Shown: piece by piece, positions 27,311 through 36,244 of the stretch | Layout: each line of letters opens with the position of its first letter | Numbering within the stretch: the stretch's first letter is position 1 | Source: Spirochaetia bacterium | GTDB taxonomy: Bacteria; Spirochaetota; UBA4802; UBA5550 | DNA length: 64,000 bases | NCBI GenBank assembly: GCA_009885955.1 | Contig: VFJS01000019.1 | Span: forward strand, 1 to 64,000 | Direction: 5' to 3' | Translations under genes and position numbers: made by a program | The notes under the pieces: generated by a model | Told to the model about the DNA's origin: nothing | Database searches by the model: none | What the model saw: the letters and a program-made list of their open reading frames with translations, nothing else

Positions 27311-27823
27311 TTACATAGCCTCTGCTTCCTTAAAGGAATAATACCAGTCCATGAGCACCTCGGAAAAATTATTCATTATCCCCATATCAACAAAATAATC
27401 TTTCAAAATTTTCAGATGAAGAATTTCAACTTCTTCAGGTGAATAGTTGTCATTCTTTCTGATTATGACCTCGTAATATTTATAATCAACCCATTCAAAA
27501 AACTCCTGCCCCTTGTCTGAAAATATAATATTTGATGATATGACATCATATATTACCGTTTCCACTGCCCTTGCAAATTCATCGTCATCCATATTTAACA
27601 GCAGGCTTGCCATTTCTGTCTGGAAATAATCTCCCCAGGTTATAATATTCGGAAGGACGCCAACCCTGTCCCTTATATCTTCCACACTCCTTTTCTCAAG
27701 GTATTCCTTTGATACCACGCTATCGATAAATTCCTTGATTCTTATGAGATCATGTATTCTCCTTACGCTTATTAAACCATCATTAACCATTGGTATAATT
27801 GCTTCATTAATCACAATCGTCAT
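27311..27823 (-). CDS. Hypothetical protein, 170 residues
   Basis: I do not recognise this protein. It is acidic, predicted mostly helical, and has no signal peptide or membrane segment. It contains a run of Asp/Glu (MDDDEFARAVETVIYD near 77-92) and aromatic-rich segments (FEWVDYKYYEVIIRK near 108-122, and MDWYYSF near the end). The start codon has an AGG-containing site at an acceptable distance. It stands alone, divergent from the sensor kinase-like gene and upstream of mcsA on the same strand, but 274 bases away, so it is probably a separate unit. Confidence 0.6.
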   Translation of the reverse strand: MTIVINEAIIPMVNDGLISVRRIHDLIRIKEFIDSVVSKEYLEKRSVEDIRDRVGVLPNIITWGDYFQTEMASLLLNMDDDEFARAVETVIYDVISSNIIFSDKGQEFFEWVDYKYYEVIIRKNDNYSPEEVEILHLKILKDYFVDMGIMNNFSEVLMDWYYSFKEAEAM

Positions 27824-28157
27824 AGAATAACCTGCCTTTATCCGAGCAAAATTTTGAATCTCATAATTGATAATCGGTATTTGAATGAATTTAGATTAAT
27901 GATATTTAAATTTATAAGGCATAATGATGTTTAATATAATATACATGCATAAAAATTATTTTTTTGATAAAACCGGTGGATATTTTGCAAAGAAATAATT
28001 TTTTTATGGACAGGATTAACTTTCTTAGATATAATCTCATTCCTGGTTAGTTTTATGAAACATTCAGAAACATAAGGCTGTCAGCCGGAAATGAGCAGGA
28101 ATTGTGTTTGTTCACTGAATTATATCGATCTGATAATATGAGAGGGCCGGGACTGTT
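27824..28157. other. AT-rich divergent promoter region
   Basis: This 334-base gap between divergent genes holds no supported gene. It contains the promoter at 28007-28035 and, in the leader after it, a short palindrome GGCTGTCAGCC (28076-28086). The rest is AT-rich and shows nothing that I can name. Confidence 0.55.
28007..28035 (+). promoter_or_regulatory. Promoter of the sensor kinase-like gene
   Basis: TGGACA (28007-28012), a 17-base spacer and TATAAT (28030-28035) match a sigma-70 promoter. The predicted leader is about 115 bases and contains the GGCTGTCAGCC palindrome. Confidence 0.55.
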
Positions 28158-30482
28158 TTGGAAAAAAATAATGTAAAAAATAGTGTCATAGAAGAGCTGA
28201 ACAGATTCATTTCTGCATATTACAATGACAAAAGCATAGCAGATTATATTTTTGATATTTTCTCCATTAAAAGCGGCGGTAACATAATAGACGAGGTTAG
28301 CTATCAGAAATTTTTCAAGGTACTTAACTATCTTCAGAGAATGTCCGGGGACCATAATATATGCTTCAATGCCGGAAGATACTTTGCCGCAAACAGGCTC
28401 TTCTCTGAATCAAGAATAACAGGAATACGGTTTTCCGTAAACAGGGCCTTTAAAAATTTACATAAAGTCCTTGCTGAAATTTTTCCAGCCTGTGATTTTT
28501 CACTGGATTTCAAAGGTCGCAACAGACTGGAACTTACTGCAGCCCGCACTGACAGCAATGTGACACCTGATTTCTTCTTTTCCGAATTTGTCCGCGGCAT
28601 CATATCATATATCCCCAATTACTGGGAACTTCCTTCTGCAGATGTTGTTGTTGATTCCTATCCTTTTAAACTTGAGCAGCTGTTCAGTGACATCGATTTT
28701 CTCTATCAGAAGAAAGATAGCGGATTTTTTGCCTTTGATAAAAAAATTGCCGAAGAGCGGCATGTTTCAGATCCATCTGTTAAACCATCGGAAGGAGATT
28801 TTCTGCAAAGAACAACCCGGGATATATACATTAAATATATATCTGTAAAATCCGGTATCATTTTAAATTCATCAGAGCTGAAAATGAACATCCGGTGGGT
28901 CAGCAGAAAATTAATTGTTAAAACCCTGTTTTTTCTGTCCCTGTCGGCAGGTGCCGGCGCTTTGGCGCTGTCTTTCCATTTAAAAATTCCTGTAATACCG
29001 GAAGTCCTGGGATCCCTATTCATAGCTTATAGCGCGCTGGTTATGCTGATTTTCAGCCTGGCGAGCAGAAGGGTAATGAAAAAACAATACAATAAAATTG
29101 AAACGGACCTCATTTTCGAACTTGCGCGTCAGAAGAGCGACATAAGCGAAACTATTGAAAACGCTTCAGCAAGGCTCCAATCAGTAGAAGACATGATGAA
29201 AATTACCAAGCGCCTCATTCAGGATGAAAACATCGTCAGCCTTTTTGACAACATACGGAAGCTGACCGCCAAAGCACTGAATGCAGACAGGACAACCGTA
29301 TTCATCCATGACCGCGAAACCAAAGAACTGCGCTCCGGCCCTGAACTGAGTGAAGAAAAACTGGAATTCAGGATCCCCGAGGACAGGGGTATCGCCGGGG
29401 AGATCTTCAAACTCAGGAAAATTGTAAACATTAAAGATGCATACAATAATCCCAATTTCAATAAGACGGTAGACAGGCAGACAGGATACCGCACCAAGAC
29501 AATTCTCGGCGCGCCTCTCATCGACCTTGAAGACAACCTCATAGGAGTAATCCAGGTATTGAACAAGGCTGACGGGGAATTCCGGGAACTTGACGAACAA
29601 ATTCTTGAATCTTTGTCAACCTATATCGCAATCGCGCTCAAGAACATCATGACAATACATAAACTGCGGCTTCAGGGGATTGACCCTGAAATGACGAAGG
29701 GCCTCAGTTCCATAATAACCTATATCTTTTACGGATACCAGACTATAGAAAACGAGTTGAATATTCTTGACATACCATCAATAAATTCTTTGAAGCCCAT
29801 GATTAAAGATCTGACCGGGCTGATGGAAAAAATGCAGTTCCTTTTTGATGAAAACATTCACGTCAGCGAAAATAAGATAACTATTGAAAAGCTGGTTGAT
29901 ACATTCAAGATCCAGGTAGAAGAATATAAAAAAAATAAAATCATCAATTATTCATCCTATTCCAGCATTACCGAGCCTGTTCTTTACTCTGATGCCGAAC
30001 TCCTGGGCAAGGCCGCGTCAAGCATTCTCATCAACTGCATTGAAGCTATCAGGGAACAGGGAGAAATCACAACCTTCATCTATAACTATGCAGAAATACC
30101 CAACTCCCTGATGCATGAATATGCGCTGCAGAACATCATTGAAAGTTTCAATAAATACAGCAGTGAGAATTCCCATGGGCTTATCAATTATATTCAGAAT
30201 AGAAAACCCCTGCTTCAAAAAGATTTCGATATTATAGTTGAATCCATGAAGGAGTTTATCGCAATTGAATTCCATGACACAGGCGAAAATATTCCAAAGG
30301 AGCTTAAAAACAGGATATTCCTCCCCTTTTTCTCAACAAAAAATCATTTCGGACTCGGACTGGCAGTAGCCAGGACAGCAGTAAACAAAATCGGCGGAAG
30401 TATAGAAGAGCCCCGCATTGATGATAAAGGAAAAAAAATCAGGGTTCTTATACCGCTTAAAAGGGAGCCGGCAGTAAAATGA
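28158..30482 (+). CDS. Membrane GAF sensor protein with HATPase domain but no H-box
   Basis: A 774-residue protein: a novel N-terminal domain (about 1-240), two membrane helices (about 253-302), a coiled coil, a GAF domain (about 352-495) and a GHKL ATPase domain with an N-box LINCIEAI (near 625), G1 FHDTGENIP, F-box IFLPFFSTK and G2 GLGLAVA. The helix where a histidine kinase would carry its phospho-acceptor (near 510-560) has no histidine in an H-box context. About 60 extra residues sit between the N-box and G1 box. It may signal without classical phosphotransfer or act on a partner. The start is TTG. The HDOD gene follows after 21 bases, suggesting a pair. Confidence 0.78.
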   Translation: MEKNNVKNSVIEELNRFISAYYNDKSIADYIFDIFSIKSGGNIIDEVSYQKFFKVLNYLQRMSGDHNICFNAGRYFAANRLFSESRITGIRFSVNRAFKNLHKVLAEIFPACDFSLDFKGRNRLELTAARTDSNVTPDFFFSEFVRGIISYIPNYWELPSADVVVDSYPFKLEQLFSDIDFLYQKKDSGFFAFDKKIAEERHVSDPSVKPSEGDFLQRTTRDIYIKYISVKSGIILNSSELKMNIRWVSRKLIVKTLFFLSLSAGAGALALSFHLKIPVIPEVLGSLFIAYSALVMLIFSLASRRVMKKQYNKIETDLIFELARQKSDISETIENASARLQSVEDMMKITKRLIQDENIVSLFDNIRKLTAKALNADRTTVFIHDRETKELRSGPELSEEKLEFRIPEDRGIAGEIFKLRKIVNIKDAYNNPNFNKTVDRQTGYRTKTILGAPLIDLEDNLIGVIQVLNKADGEFRELDEQILESLSTYIAIALKNIMTIHKLRLQGIDPEMTKGLSSIITYIFYGYQTIENELNILDIPSINSLKPMIKDLTGLMEKMQFLFDENIHVSENKITIEKLVDTFKIQVEEYKKNKIINYSSYSSITEPVLYSDAELLGKAASSILINCIEAIREQGEITTFIYNYAEIPNSLMHEYALQNIIESFNKYSSENSHGLINYIQNRKPLLQKDFDIIVESMKEFIAIEFHDTGENIPKELKNRIFLPFFSTKNHFGLGLAVARTAVNKIGGSIEEPRIDDKGKKIRVLIPLKREPAVK

Positions 30483-30503
30483 CAAACCTGCCAATGTTTA
30501 ATA

Positions 30504-31433
30504 ATGCTCAATGAAATCATTGAAAAACTCTACACCATTGAACATATTCCATCCCACCCGGCAATAAAGAAAAAAATCGATACTGCCCTGACCATGATAA
30601 ATTTAAAAACAATGGAAGGTATAGATGAACTGGCAGAACTCATATCATATGACCCTTCCCTGTCAATCGAGCTGCTTAAAATAGCAAATTCAAACTCCTA
30701 CGGATTCCGAAAAAAAATATCATCCATAAAACATGCGCTCCAGATACTCGATACAGATCTGATACATCTGATTATCAACCAGCACCCTTCTCTTCCCGGG
30801 CTGGCCATGTACGATGCCAGGGTCAACGAAGAATTCATAAAGCTGCTCAAACACTCCATTGAGGTTCATGAAATCATACGGATCATCGTAGAACGCCTTT
30901 TAGAAAAAAATATAATTGAAGAAACCATTGTTGGTGAAATGCTCTCAGCTGCAGTCATTCATGATATTGGTTTTTATTTTGTACTCGCCTATTTCCCCGA
31001 ATATTATTTTAACATTATACATAATATAAAAAATATCGAAAAACCTATGGTAAAACCCGATAGCAATAAGCTTCCCGATCATTCCATTATCGGGTCGATT
31101 CTCTGTGAATACTGGAATCTCCCGTCTTTCATAAAAACTTCCATCACCTTTCACCATATCCCATGGGCCGCGGATATTGAGGAACGCGGAAACACGATTG
31201 GAACCGATATTCTCTATGTTGGAGACTGCATATCAGATTCCTATTACACGCTTTATCACAACGAAAATGACATCTATACGATAAATGAAAATATTATCAT
31301 GAGACAGAATCTATTAAAAATAATGGAAAGTCTCGGGCTTGATATAACACTGATTCCCGATATTAAAAACAGGTCAGATAAAAGAATTGATGATATATAC
31401 AGGAAATTCGGATTCAGTTCTCCTGCCTCATAA
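30504..31433 (+). CDS. HDOD domain signalling protein (first)
   Basis: A 309-residue protein with an HDOD domain (about 15-215), a relative of HD-type phosphohydrolases that usually lacks enzymatic activity. IEHIPSHPAIKKKIDTAL opens the domain, ISYDPSLSIELLKIANSNSYGF is typical, and an HD-like AAVIHDIG is retained near 150. HDOD proteins act in signalling, often with kinases and cyclic dinucleotide systems. It follows the sensor gene closely and converges with pelG, overlapping its end by 20 bases. The other pelG (50031-51407) also meets an HDOD gene end to end. Confidence 0.82.
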   Translation: MLNEIIEKLYTIEHIPSHPAIKKKIDTALTMINLKTMEGIDELAELISYDPSLSIELLKIANSNSYGFRKKISSIKHALQILDTDLIHLIINQHPSLPGLAMYDARVNEEFIKLLKHSIEVHEIIRIIVERLLEKNIIEETIVGEMLSAAVIHDIGFYFVLAYFPEYYFNIIHNIKNIEKPMVKPDSNKLPDHSIIGSILCEYWNLPSFIKTSITFHHIPWAADIEERGNTIGTDILYVGDCISDSYYTLYHNENDIYTINENIIMRQNLLKIMESLGLDITLIPDIKNRSDKRIDDIYRKFGFSSPAS

Positions 31434-32778
31434 AAATTTTATACTCTATGTCAGTTACCGAATAGAGGAGAAGTCCCAGACCGGTAATAAATGAGATGAG
31501 TATTGATATGAGATAACCGGCGCCCATAGGAACTACAGGATAGAAAACAAAAAGAATGTTAAGCCCGGCATTGAGAAGAAAAAATAGAAATACAAGAAAA
31601 AAACTCAACTGGCTCAGGTCAAAATACATGAGAAAAATTATTATATAGAGAAACATTACCTGGCCTCCGGCAGCGAAAAAGAGGATTCTGAGAATCACTA
31701 TTGAATCCGGTGAAAGGCCGAACCATGCTGCAATGTAATCAGAAAACAGGAAGCCCAGGAGGGAACTGACAAATTGTATGTACAAGAGTTTCCGGATGCT
31801 TGCTTTAAGGAGCCTGAATAGAACAACCTTGTACGCAAGAATTTTGTCCAGGGGCTCCCTTGAGATTGAATCGAAAAAATTTTTATGGGCAAGAAAAAAA
31901 GTGGTTTCCGACTGAATCAGGAAATATGCCAGCGAAGGAATTATAATGAGGTAGGCAATGAATACAGGGGTGTCATAAAGGTTATAGGCCATGAAATTGC
32001 CGTAGATCTTTTCACCATGCACGAACCACCCTATCATCTTGTCCGACCACAATCCCAGGTTGTAGAAAAGCCCGGTAAAAAAAATATAGGGGAAGAGCCT
32101 GAAGTACTTCAAAAACTCCCGGTTAAAAAACCCGTTAAAAGGAAATTCCCTGATTATGAAAAAAAGGAGAGCCAGGAGGATAAAAAGCTGTCCTATCACG
32201 TAACCCCACAGGGCTCCATCAACGTCGTAAAAACTGCCAAGAACCGGGGAACATACCAGGGACATGATGCTCCCTATAAAAAATGAGGTAATGATACCGG
32301 TATAATTTTTTGAGCAGCTGAGAAAATCCATTAAGGTCCATATGGCGCAGATTATCACAAAGAGCGATATGCTGGCTGCTTTATACAGCAGGGAGCCTTC
32401 GTTCATAAAATAGTACCATGGAAGGGCCAGGGAGAGGGATATGATCAGGCTGATCATGAGCCCGGAGAAGAGCCCGGATAGCATTTTATCCTTCTGCTTC
32501 ATATACTCCTTGTCTGCCAGGTACCTTGTCAGGATAAACTGCACCGGCCCGGTAAATATGAGAGAAAAGGCAAAGGTATAGACGATAGTGATGCTGATAG
32601 TGGAAAACTTCTTTGCCGTTGTGAACCTGCCGCTGAGCAGGCCAATGAGCCCCAGGCAGATTATGGACAGTATCCATGGCCCTGAGGTGATGATGGAAGC
32701 AAATATGTAGGCCTTTGCTTTTTTTAAAAATGATTCATCTTCAATCAGCTTCTGCAGCTGAAACCCTATTCCTGCCAT
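31414..32778 (-). CDS. pelG: PelG-like polysaccharide transporter (first copy)
   Basis: A 454-residue membrane protein of the MOP (flippase) superfamily with about twelve membrane helices. PelG is the inner-membrane transport subunit for Pel polysaccharide and works with the synthase PelF. The start MAGIGFQLQKL matches PelG starts (MAGIGFEL in the second copy here) and is preceded by GGA at six bases, so 32778 is chosen over the open frame to 32850. It overlaps the pelF end by 38 bases. Segments such as FTGPVQFILTRYLADKEYM and SGPWILSI also occur in the second copy in similar form. Confidence 0.88.
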   Translation of the reverse strand: MAGIGFQLQKLIEDESFLKKAKAYIFASIITSGPWILSIICLGLIGLLSGRFTTAKKFSTISITIVYTFAFSLIFTGPVQFILTRYLADKEYMKQKDKMLSGLFSGLMISLIISLSLALPWYYFMNEGSLLYKAASISLFVIICAIWTLMDFLSCSKNYTGIITSFFIGSIMSLVCSPVLGSFYDVDGALWGYVIGQLFILLALLFFIIREFPFNGFFNREFLKYFRLFPYIFFTGLFYNLGLWSDKMIGWFVHGEKIYGNFMAYNLYDTPVFIAYLIIIPSLAYFLIQSETTFFLAHKNFFDSISREPLDKILAYKVVLFRLLKASIRKLLYIQFVSSLLGFLFSDYIAAWFGLSPDSIVILRILFFAAGGQVMFLYIIIFLMYFDLSQLSFFLVFLFFLLNAGLNILFVFYPVVPMGAGYLISILISFITGLGLLLYSVTDIEYKIFMRQEN

Positions 32779-34213
32779 TTTTTTCCATTTTTGCAATATT
32801 AGATTTGATGCTGAATTTGAAATATATCTGCCGGTAGCTCTCAATGACATCCTTCACATCATAACTGCGCTTTACCATTTCCCTCCCCTTTACCGTCAAT
32901 TCCTCACGGAGCTGCCTGCTCCTGCATAATTTTATGATTGCGTCAGCAGTCTCCTCAGGGACCCCTGGGGTTGTTATAAACCCCAGGTCTTCCAGCATCT
33001 CCCTGCAACACCCCACATCCGTTGATATACACGGCATGCCCACGCACATCCCCTCGAGGAGGACCAGGGGCTGGGCCTCCCTGACGCTCGTGAGAACCAG
33101 GATGTCTACCTTCGGATAGTAATCGGTCATCTTGACCCTGCCGGTAAATATAATCCGTTCCCCCATGCCCAGTTCCTTTACTAGATCAACGCACTCATCG
33201 TAGTAATCTTCATCTTCATCGGAGGGCCCGATGATATGAAACTCCGCATTGGGGATCTCCTTCGCAGCAATCGATGCGGCTTTTATGAACATCTTGACAT
33301 CCTTTATGGGGACCACCCGGACTACAGTACCCACGATGATCTTTTCACCATTATCAATCTTCTTCAGGGATGTATAGAGGGCAATATCAACGCCATTGGG
33401 AATTATTTCAGTTCGATCCACATTTGCATTATTTGAAACTTCGATAAAAAGATTTCCCCGGTAGAGAGTGATTATCTTGTCTGCAAAAAAATATGAAAGT
33501 CTGCATAAGCTGTGGTAAAAATTAATCCATACCTGCCTCTGGTCATCATCTATCATCTTGGTGATCTTCAGCTCATCTTCCCGCTCCATGGCGTATATTC
33601 CATGTTCGGTCAGGACAAAGGGGATGTTGTACCGTATTTTTGCCAGCGCGGCAAGGGCGCCGGCAAACCCCGTACTTACCGCATGGTACATGTCAGCCCT
33701 GGGGAGCGGATAATTCAATACCCTGAGAAGCGGAAGATGGGTTGATTTCCATGTCCAGAAGTATTTCATGAATCCCGATTTATTTCCTGTTTCCCGGTAT
33801 ATTTTGAAAACGGCATCTATGGCATCCTTTGATTTTGTCAGATCTTCAAGTGATACAGGGCATGAGTCTCCCAGGTTAAACATTTCAGTAATTATTTTGA
33901 AAAAACCATAATTCTTGAGCTTCATTGAGATATGGAAATTCACAATTTCCTTTATGAGCTCCATCCGTCTGCGCCTGGTTTTTTTCAGGGGTGCAGCCGG
34001 GAAATAGTCCCTGTCGAGCCAGACCTGGCGGACCTCAATTACATTTTCAGGCAGATCATATTTAAATTCCTTATCCCGGTATGATGCAGGCAGAATGACG
34101 AGCAGTGTAAAATTGACATCCTTAATTTCAGTGATCAGCTGATGGCACCATGACGATACCCCCCCGGTTATGTAAGGGTATGCCCCCTCAACTACCATGC
34201 ATACATGCGGCAT
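32741..34213 (-). CDS. pelF: PelF-like glycosyltransferase (first copy)
   Basis: A 490-residue GT-B glycosyltransferase (family GT4). PelF polymerises UDP-activated N-acetylhexosamine into Pel. The start VVEGAYPYITGGVSSWCHQL (7-26) and VLTEHGIYAMERE are diagnostic, VVRVVPIKDVKMF follows, and the E-x7-E catalytic pair lies in REAQPLVLLEG near 376-386. Signal peptide and membrane helices are absent, so it is cytosolic, at the PelG complex. It is the first gene of a two-gene unit with pelG and is divergent from glmS across a 193-base gap that may be a shared control region. It differs clearly from the second copy, so this is not a recent duplication. Confidence 0.92.
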   Translation of the reverse strand: MPHVCMVVEGAYPYITGGVSSWCHQLITEIKDVNFTLLVILPASYRDKEFKYDLPENVIEVRQVWLDRDYFPAAPLKKTRRRRMELIKEIVNFHISMKLKNYGFFKIITEMFNLGDSCPVSLEDLTKSKDAIDAVFKIYRETGNKSGFMKYFWTWKSTHLPLLRVLNYPLPRADMYHAVSTGFAGALAALAKIRYNIPFVLTEHGIYAMEREDELKITKMIDDDQRQVWINFYHSLCRLSYFFADKIITLYRGNLFIEVSNNANVDRTEIIPNGVDIALYTSLKKIDNGEKIIVGTVVRVVPIKDVKMFIKAASIAAKEIPNAEFHIIGPSDEDEDYYDECVDLVKELGMGERIIFTGRVKMTDYYPKVDILVLTSVREAQPLVLLEGMCVGMPCISTDVGCCREMLEDLGFITTPGVPEETADAIIKLCRSRQLREELTVKGREMVKRSYDVKDVIESYRQIYFKFSIKSNIAKMEKNGRNRVSAAEAD

Positions 34214-34406
34214 ATCTATTGTCCATTCTTAAGATTTATCTTATGACTTTCAAAAAAATCATGTGTGGCCATTTATGGCTTGACTAAATTAAAATCCATT
34301 ATCATCATTAATTATTACCATACTTATTAAATTTCTCTGTTAAATATACCATAACTGGTGAAAAGGTCAATTATAAAAAATATTAAATGTGGAGGAACAG
34401 GGTGAT

Positions 34407-36236
34407 ATGTGCGGAATAATAGGATATATAGGGAATAAAAATGCTTCTGAAGTCATCATTAAAGGGTTAAAGAGGCTCGAATACAGGGGATACGATTCTG
34501 CCGGAATAGCGCTGGTTGACGGATCCATATATGTAAATAAAAAATCGGGGAAAATATCGGAACTGACAGCCCTTCTTGATTTTGAAAGCCTGAAAAACTT
34601 CCATACCGGCATAGGCCACACGCGGTGGGCAACCCATGGAGCACCTTCAGACATTAATGCCCACCCCCACCTGGACTGCAAAGAGGAAATTGCAATTGTC
34701 CACAACGGGATAATAGAGAACTATTCTGTAATAAAAAAAATGCTGCTGACCAAAGGTCACAAAGTAATAAGTGAAACCGATACTGAAGTCATTGTTCACC
34801 TCATTGAATATTTTTACCAGACCAACCCGCTCCTGGAAGCTGTCATGATGGCCATAACCAAGCTGGAAGGCACCTTCGGACTCCTTGTCATATCAAAAAA
34901 GGAGCCGGGGAAGATCATTGCTGCGAGAAAAGGGAGCCCACTCATCATAGGCATCGGCGATGGAGAGATGATACTTGCCTCTGACGCCAGCGCCATCGTG
35001 GAATATACAAGGAAGGTTGTGTACGTTGAGGACAATGAAATTTTTGAAATATCCGGGGACTCATTCAAGACCTATACAATCGACCATGAAAAAATAAAGA
35101 AGGAAATATCGAACATTGACTGGGACATCAGCTCCATTGAAAAGCAGGGATTCAGCCATTTCATGCTGAAGGAGATCTTTGAACAGCCCGAGACCATAAA
35201 CAATGCCTTCAGGGGGAGGATGCTCTATGACAAGGGAAATATCCGGCTCGACGGGCTGAGGCTCACCGACGAGGAATTGAGCGGCATCAACCGGATCACC
35301 TTCATCGCATGCGGAACCTCGTGGCATGCCGGCCTCATAGGCCAGTATCTTATAGAAGAGTATGCCAGGATCCCGGTAAAGGTTGAATATGCTTCAGAGT
35401 TCAGGTACCGGAAGCCCATTCTGACAAAGGGAGACCTGGTTATCGTGATAAGCCAGTCGGGAGAGACTGCCGATACCCTGGCAGCCCTGCGTGAGGCCAA
35501 GTCAAAAGGAGTTAAGGTCCTGGGAATAACCAACATTGTCGGGAGCACCATTGCCAGGGAAAGCGACGGCGGTGTATATATTCATGCCGGCCCTGAAATT
35601 GGCGTAGCCTCGACCAAGGCCTTCACCTCGCAGATCACCGTACTCATACTGCTCACAATATTCCTTGCAAGGCGCAGAGACATGAATTCAGAGGAGGGGA
35701 AGGTATACCTGGAACACCTGAATGAAATTCCCGGCCACGTGACAGAAATATTAAAGCATAGCGACAGCATAAGGGAAATTGCAGAAATATACAAGGACAA
35801 GAGCAACTTCCTCTATTTAGGCCGGGGCATACACTTTCCCGTTGCCCTTGAAGGGGCCCTGAAGCTGAAGGAGATATCCTATATCCATGCCGAAGGATAC
35901 CCTGCCGCAGAAATGAAGCATGGCCCCATTGCCCTCCTCGATGAAAACATGCCCGTGGTGTTCATTGTTCCTAAAGACGAGATTTACAGCAAGGTTATGA
36001 GCAACATGGAGGAGGTGAGAGCGCGGAAGGCTAAAATCATTGCCATAGCGAACGAAGGCGATGAAGAAATAAAAAAATATGCCAACCATGTAATCTACAT
36101 CCCCGGCGTGAGGAAAATGCTTGCCCCGCTGCTCACGGTAATTCCGCTCCAGCTCCTCTCGTATCACATGGCTGTTTTACGGGGATGCGATGTTGATCAG
36201 CCGAGAAACCTGGCAAAAAGTGTTACGGTAGAATAA
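34407..36236 (+). CDS. glmS: Glutamine-fructose-6-phosphate transaminase
   Basis: A 609-residue enzyme that makes glucosamine 6-phosphate, the first step to UDP-GlcNAc. It has an N-terminal glutaminase domain whose catalytic Cys directly follows the initiator Met (MCGIIGYIG), then two SIS sugar-isomerase domains (about 280-420 and 455-595; ISQSGETADT) and the canonical end PRNLAKSVTVE. The frame opens at 34389, but the ATG at 34407 is the only one that leaves the nucleophile N-terminal. GGAGG and AGGG precede it. No glmS ribozyme is visible in the 193-base leader. Placement inside the Pel-like locus, with the glycosidase gene eight bases behind, suggests a dedicated or dual role in polymer precursor supply. 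Confidence 0.95.
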   Translation: MCGIIGYIGNKNASEVIIKGLKRLEYRGYDSAGIALVDGSIYVNKKSGKISELTALLDFESLKNFHTGIGHTRWATHGAPSDINAHPHLDCKEEIAIVHNGIIENYSVIKKMLLTKGHKVISETDTEVIVHLIEYFYQTNPLLEAVMMAITKLEGTFGLLVISKKEPGKIIAARKGSPLIIGIGDGEMILASDASAIVEYTRKVVYVEDNEIFEISGDSFKTYTIDHEKIKKEISNIDWDISSIEKQGFSHFMLKEIFEQPETINNAFRGRMLYDKGNIRLDGLRLTDEELSGINRITFIACGTSWHAGLIGQYLIEEYARIPVKVEYASEFRYRKPILTKGDLVIVISQSGETADTLAALREAKSKGVKVLGITNIVGSTIARESDGGVYIHAGPEIGVASTKAFTSQITVLILLTIFLARRRDMNSEEGKVYLEHLNEIPGHVTEILKHSDSIREIAEIYKDKSNFLYLGRGIHFPVALEGALKLKEISYIHAEGYPAAEMKHGPIALLDENMPVVFIVPKDEIYSKVMSNMEEVRARKAKIIAIANEGDEEIKKYANHVIYIPGVRKMLAPLLTVIPLQLLSYHMAVLRGCDVDQPRNLAKSVTVE

Positions 36237-36244
36237 GCCGGTTA

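Noticed and set aside
34214-34406. glmS ribozyme upstream of glmS
   Set aside because: The gap shows no recognisable ribozyme core and is AT-rich.
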